Origin: Mesorhizobium sp. L-8-3
GTDB lineage: Bacteria > Pseudomonadota > Alphaproteobacteria > Rhizobiales > Rhizobiaceae
Direction: 5' to 3'
Assembly: GCF_016756615.1 (NCBI RefSeq)
Contig: NZ_AP023262.1
Location: 4,093,501 to 4,157,500, forward strand
DNA length: 64,000 nt
This document shows positions 61,766 through 64,000 of the stretch, one piece after another (position 1 is the first letter of the stretch; every line of letters starts with the position of its first letter). The position numbers and the translations under genes are program-made. Below the pieces are notes generated by a model. That model saw only the letters and a list, made by a program, of their open reading frames with translations, had not been told where the DNA came from and did no database searches.

Positions 61766-63069
61766 ATTGGCGAGTTGAGGTCGAATGGGAAGCATTACAG
61801 GGGGCATCTGCGGAGGAGCAGGCTTGCTTTGGTGCGATTGGTATCCGCGTCAATGACCTCTGGCTGACGGAGGGGCATGATTATCTGGCCAATCGACTTC
61901 GGACGCGTCCCTATCTTTCAGGATATCACCTAGCCGAGTGGTTTGCTTGGAACTGGTGGAGGCTCCGCTGGGAGCCTCGTTCCACGTCGCGGGAGTGGGA
62001 GCAAACACATTGTATGGCGTCCATCGGCCAAGGCTACATTTGGCCCAACATAACCATCTTCTCGGACGGTGAGCGCACGGCGCTTGTAGCTCATCCAACC
62101 GCTGAGCGGGCCGACACGCCCTTCCGTTACATCTCCGATCGCGCTGTCGTTCTGCCATCCGGCCAGTTCGAAGCCGGCCTTGATGAGTTCTTCTCGCAAA
62201 TCTTCCACCGTCTAGACGCGGAGCGGGTTTCGAACACCAATCTGCATGCCATTTTTGAAAGCCTGACGGAGGAAAGGAATGATCCAGGGCTTGCGGCTCG
62301 CCGCAAATTCGAGGCCTTGCTTGGCGAGGATCCGGACGAGGCCAATCCCGCAATCGTCGAACAACTGATCGCAGATGCTGTTGAGGCCGGGACCGATGGC
62401 GTCCAAGAAATCGCTGCGATCCATGCAGGTTCTAACACCCCCACGCTCAATGACCTGAAAACACTGGCTCGTGAAAGTGGCTACGAGGCCTCCGCTCGCG
62501 ATGCGGTGCGCCTGCGTACTCATGAAGGGCTCACGCCCTCGGGGAATACTCCGGCTTGGCTGATTGGCGCCCGGGCAGCGCGAGCGTTGCGCGAGCAGGA
62601 GCGCCTCAATGGCAATCCGATCTCCGACAAGCAGCTTGCTACGCTCGCCGGCACATCGCCATCAGCCCTCGAGTCCCGCAAGGACCGAGCGGCTGATTTT
62701 TCATTCGTCGTCGACGATCAGAAAGATACCAGCCATTTGGTACTACGCTCGAAGTGGCATGAAGGCAGGCGGTTCGAATTAGCACGGTTGCTCGGCGACC
62801 GCCTCCTTGCGCCACGTGCAAATCGACTGTTCCCCGCTACTCGCGCTTACACCTATCGGCAAAAGATGCAGCGAGCATTTGCCGCCGAGTTTCTGAGCCC
62901 GTTTGAGGAGGTAGAAGGGATCCTTGCAGGGGATTACTCCTCGGAGGGGCAGCGCGATGCTGCCGAGCACTTTGGCGTCTCCCCTCTCATGATCCGCACG
63001 CTGCTAGTAAACCATCATCGAATTCCTTCCGAAGAGCTCGGCGAGGATTTTGATGTTGTCGCTGCATAA
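61756..63069 (+). CDS. ImmA/IrrE-like protein with all catalytic residues lost
   Basis: A 437-aa protein. The N-terminal half (to about residue 200) has a tryptophan-rich region (LAEWFAWNWWRLRW, GQGYIWPNITIFSDGER) of unknown function. From about residue 270 it follows the ImmA/IrrE layout: GARAARALREQERLN, ISDKQLATLAGTSPSAL, then RRFELARLLGDRLL where peptidases have RFTLAHELGHLLL, and MQRAFAAEFLSPFEEV, then AAEHFGVSPLMIRTLL. The HExxH is R344-L-L-G-D348 and the third ligand Glu is Gln or Lys, so no zinc peptidase activity is expected. ATG 61756 preferred over GTG 61744. Confidence 0.7.
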   Translation: MPVNWRVEVEWEALQGASAEEQACFGAIGIRVNDLWLTEGHDYLANRLRTRPYLSGYHLAEWFAWNWWRLRWEPRSTSREWEQTHCMASIGQGYIWPNITIFSDGERTALVAHPTAERADTPFRYISDRAVVLPSGQFEAGLDEFFSQIFHRLDAERVSNTNLHAIFESLTEERNDPGLAARRKFEALLGEDPDEANPAIVEQLIADAVEAGTDGVQEIAAIHAGSNTPTLNDLKTLARESGYEASARDAVRLRTHEGLTPSGNTPAWLIGARAARALREQERLNGNPISDKQLATLAGTSPSALESRKDRAADFSFVVDDQKDTSHLVLRSKWHEGRRFELARLLGDRLLAPRANRLFPATRAYTYRQKMQRAFAAEFLSPFEEVEGILAGDYSSEGQRDAAEHFGVSPLMIRTLLVNHHRIPSEELGEDFDVVAA

Positions 63070-63262
63070 CGATTTCGTCGACTGAAGAGGTACTGTTAGT
63101 CCGCACCGACTAGGACCCCGGTTGGGCTATCGCGTTGACGTCACCAAAGTTCGCGTCATCTGGCCTGCTGCCGGTTTCGCAGGCTTGACCCCGCTGCCGG
63201 GGTGCACGCGATCGTGCCAAGCCGTCATAATGTCTTCCAGTCGCGCGAATCGCTCATTGTTA
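63070..63262. other. Gene-free junction before the murB-tail copy
   Basis: 193 bases with no convincing reading frame, RNA or terminator. A short inverted repeat CCCCGCTGCCGGGG is at about 63189-63202. This is the right-hand end of the island; the murB-like sequence starts abruptly at 63263. Confidence 0.5.
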
Positions 63263-63594
63263 CCGTGCAGCACCACCGCGAGACGGTGCAGCCCATCCGC
63301 GAAAAGACCGGCGGCTCGACCTTCAAGAACCCCGAAGGCAGCTCGGCCTGGAAGGAGATCGACAAGGCCGGCTGCCGCGGCCTGATGATCGGCGGCGCGC
63401 AGATGTCGCCCATGCACTGCAACTTCATGATCAACACCGGCAACGCCACCGGCTACGACCTCGAATATCTCGGCGAAACCGTGCGGGCGCGGGTGCTGGA
63501 GAATTCAGGCATCCGCCTGCACTGGGAGATCAAGCGCATCGGCCAGTTCAAGCCGGGGCACGAGGTGCAGGAGTTTCTGGGGCTGTTGTTGTGA
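63263..63594 (+). pseudogene. Duplicated 3' end of murB
   Basis: 332 bases colinear with 60002-60333 without any gap, encoding MurB residues 213-321 (VQHHRETVQPIREKTGG to the stop) including the catalytic Ser and Glu segments. Nine bases differ: six synonymous changes, one Gln to Leu near the C-terminus, and the stop TAG replaced by TGA. It lacks the FAD-binding N-terminal two thirds and a proper start, so it cannot make MurB by itself. Confidence 0.95.
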
Positions 63595-63713
63595 GGGGGC
63601 AACGGACATTGGGGATCATCGGACCGATGCGATAGCGCTCGCTGTTTGGAACGTCCTGATTGGCTGCCATCTCAGCGCTTGTCGGTCAGGTTGCCTGAAG
63701 CTAGCTTACAGAT

Positions 63714-64000
63714 GTGGCAAGCAACCAATATGATCTTCTGATTGTTGGCGGCGGTATTGCTGGGTCGACTCTGGCCCGCGCCATGGCGCTGTCTGGTGCA
63801 CATGTCCTTGTCGTGGAAAAGGAGCGCAGCTTCACCGATCGGATTCGCGGCGAAATCATCATGCCCTGGGGCAGCGTCGAGGCCGCCTCTCTCGGCATCT
63901 ACGATATTCTGCTTGCCGGCTGCGCCAACGAAGTTGCAGGCGAACGGTTTTGGGCAAACGGAGCGGAGGCACCATACCGCGAATTCCGCACGTCGACGCC
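63714..64000 (+). CDS. FAD-dependent monooxygenase, 5' part (cut by window edge)
   Basis: The frame runs from GTG 63714 to the window end (95 codons, open). It starts VASNQYDLLIVGGGIAGSTL, a Rossmann GxGxxG FAD-binding site, followed by LSGAHVLVVEKERSFTDRIRGEIIMPWGSVEA, quoted as two landmarks, typical of the PheA/TfdB/UbiH flavin hydroxylase group. Substrate unknown. It occupies the place where ddl would be expected after murB. Start uncertain; no strong ribosome site. Confidence 0.75.
   Translation, partial: MASNQYDLLIVGGGIAGSTLARAMALSGAHVLVVEKERSFTDRIRGEIIMPWGSVEAASLGIYDILLAGCANEVAGERFWANGAEAPYREFRTST

Noticed and set aside
60334..63713. Classical integrase-mediated genomic island with att sites
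   Set aside because: No integrase, recombinase or tRNA is present, and the flanking repeat is a long, slightly diverged gene tail rather than a short identical core.

Overview
This 64-kb window is high-GC chromosomal DNA, almost certainly from an alphaproteobacterium of the order Hyphomicrobiales (Rhizobiales), most like the Mesorhizobium/Aminobacter/Phyllobacteriaceae group. The evidence is a pcaQ-pcaCHGB protocatechuate operon with PcaQ divergent, a betaine-lipid btaAB pair, an alphaproteobacterial dcw cluster (mraZ-rsmH-ftsL-ftsI-murE-murF-mraY-murD-ftsW-murG-murC-murB), a class A RNase P RNA, and families of short palindromic repeats (core CCTTCTCCCCTTGTGGG) typical of mesorhizobial intergenic DNA. 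The genus is inferred; no rRNA or tRNA gene was seen.

Layout. 1-3676: pcaQ (cut by the window edge), pcaC, pcaH, pcaG, pcaB for aromatic catabolism; pcaD is not here. 3677-4106: palindromic repeats. 4107-7862 (minus): a four-gene envelope operon (GT2, small LAB_N-like membrane protein, PMT-family transferase, UDP-glucuronate 4-epimerase-like) that together could make and attach galacturonate to LPS. 7960-10781 (minus): a ThDP enzyme overlapping a family III CoA transferase. 11007-19162: alpha/beta hydrolase, diguanylate cyclase, DUF2461 protein, ettA, tam, a small secreted protein, a KAS III-like synthase and a MOSC protein. 19163-21203: a palindromic repeat split by a complete IS4-family insertion sequence. 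21204-24082: DUF2293 and trmO divergent from an ArsR-methyltransferase regulator that overlaps metF, with an 8-4-8 palindrome between them. 24264-32925: a 28-aa membrane peptide, EamA transporter, ornithine decarboxylase, lytic transglycosylase, GH25 lysozyme, serine hydrolase and btaBA.

32990-34556 is a decayed mobile island: traD, alpA and hsdR remnants and an amber-interrupted gene surround an intact hicAB toxin-antitoxin pair. A large hydantoinase/oxoprolinase fusion follows; a palindromic repeat sits in frame inside its coding sequence. 38524-43634 holds two small lipoproteins, a DnaJ-domain protein, an amidase, a lytic transglycosylase, rnpB and parDE. From 43647 there is a PLP enzyme, then the dcw cluster, led by a promoter overlapping TGGG boxes that look like the MraZ operator. 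Repeat arrays interrupt this cluster on both sides of ftsW, and the 5' end of murG is tandemly duplicated.

Directly after murB the expected ddl/ftsQ genes are absent. Instead there is a more AT-rich island (about 60334-63262) with a DUF5677-like gene split by an in-frame stop, a 140-aa protein of unknown family, and an overlapping protein whose C-terminal half resembles ImmA/IrrE peptidases but has lost every zinc/catalytic residue. The island is flanked by a 332-bp direct repeat of the murB 3' end. The two copies differ almost only at synonymous sites, so both look like tails of once-functional murB genes. This is the best candidate for an undescribed (possibly defence-related) cassette. The window ends inside an FAD-dependent monooxygenase.
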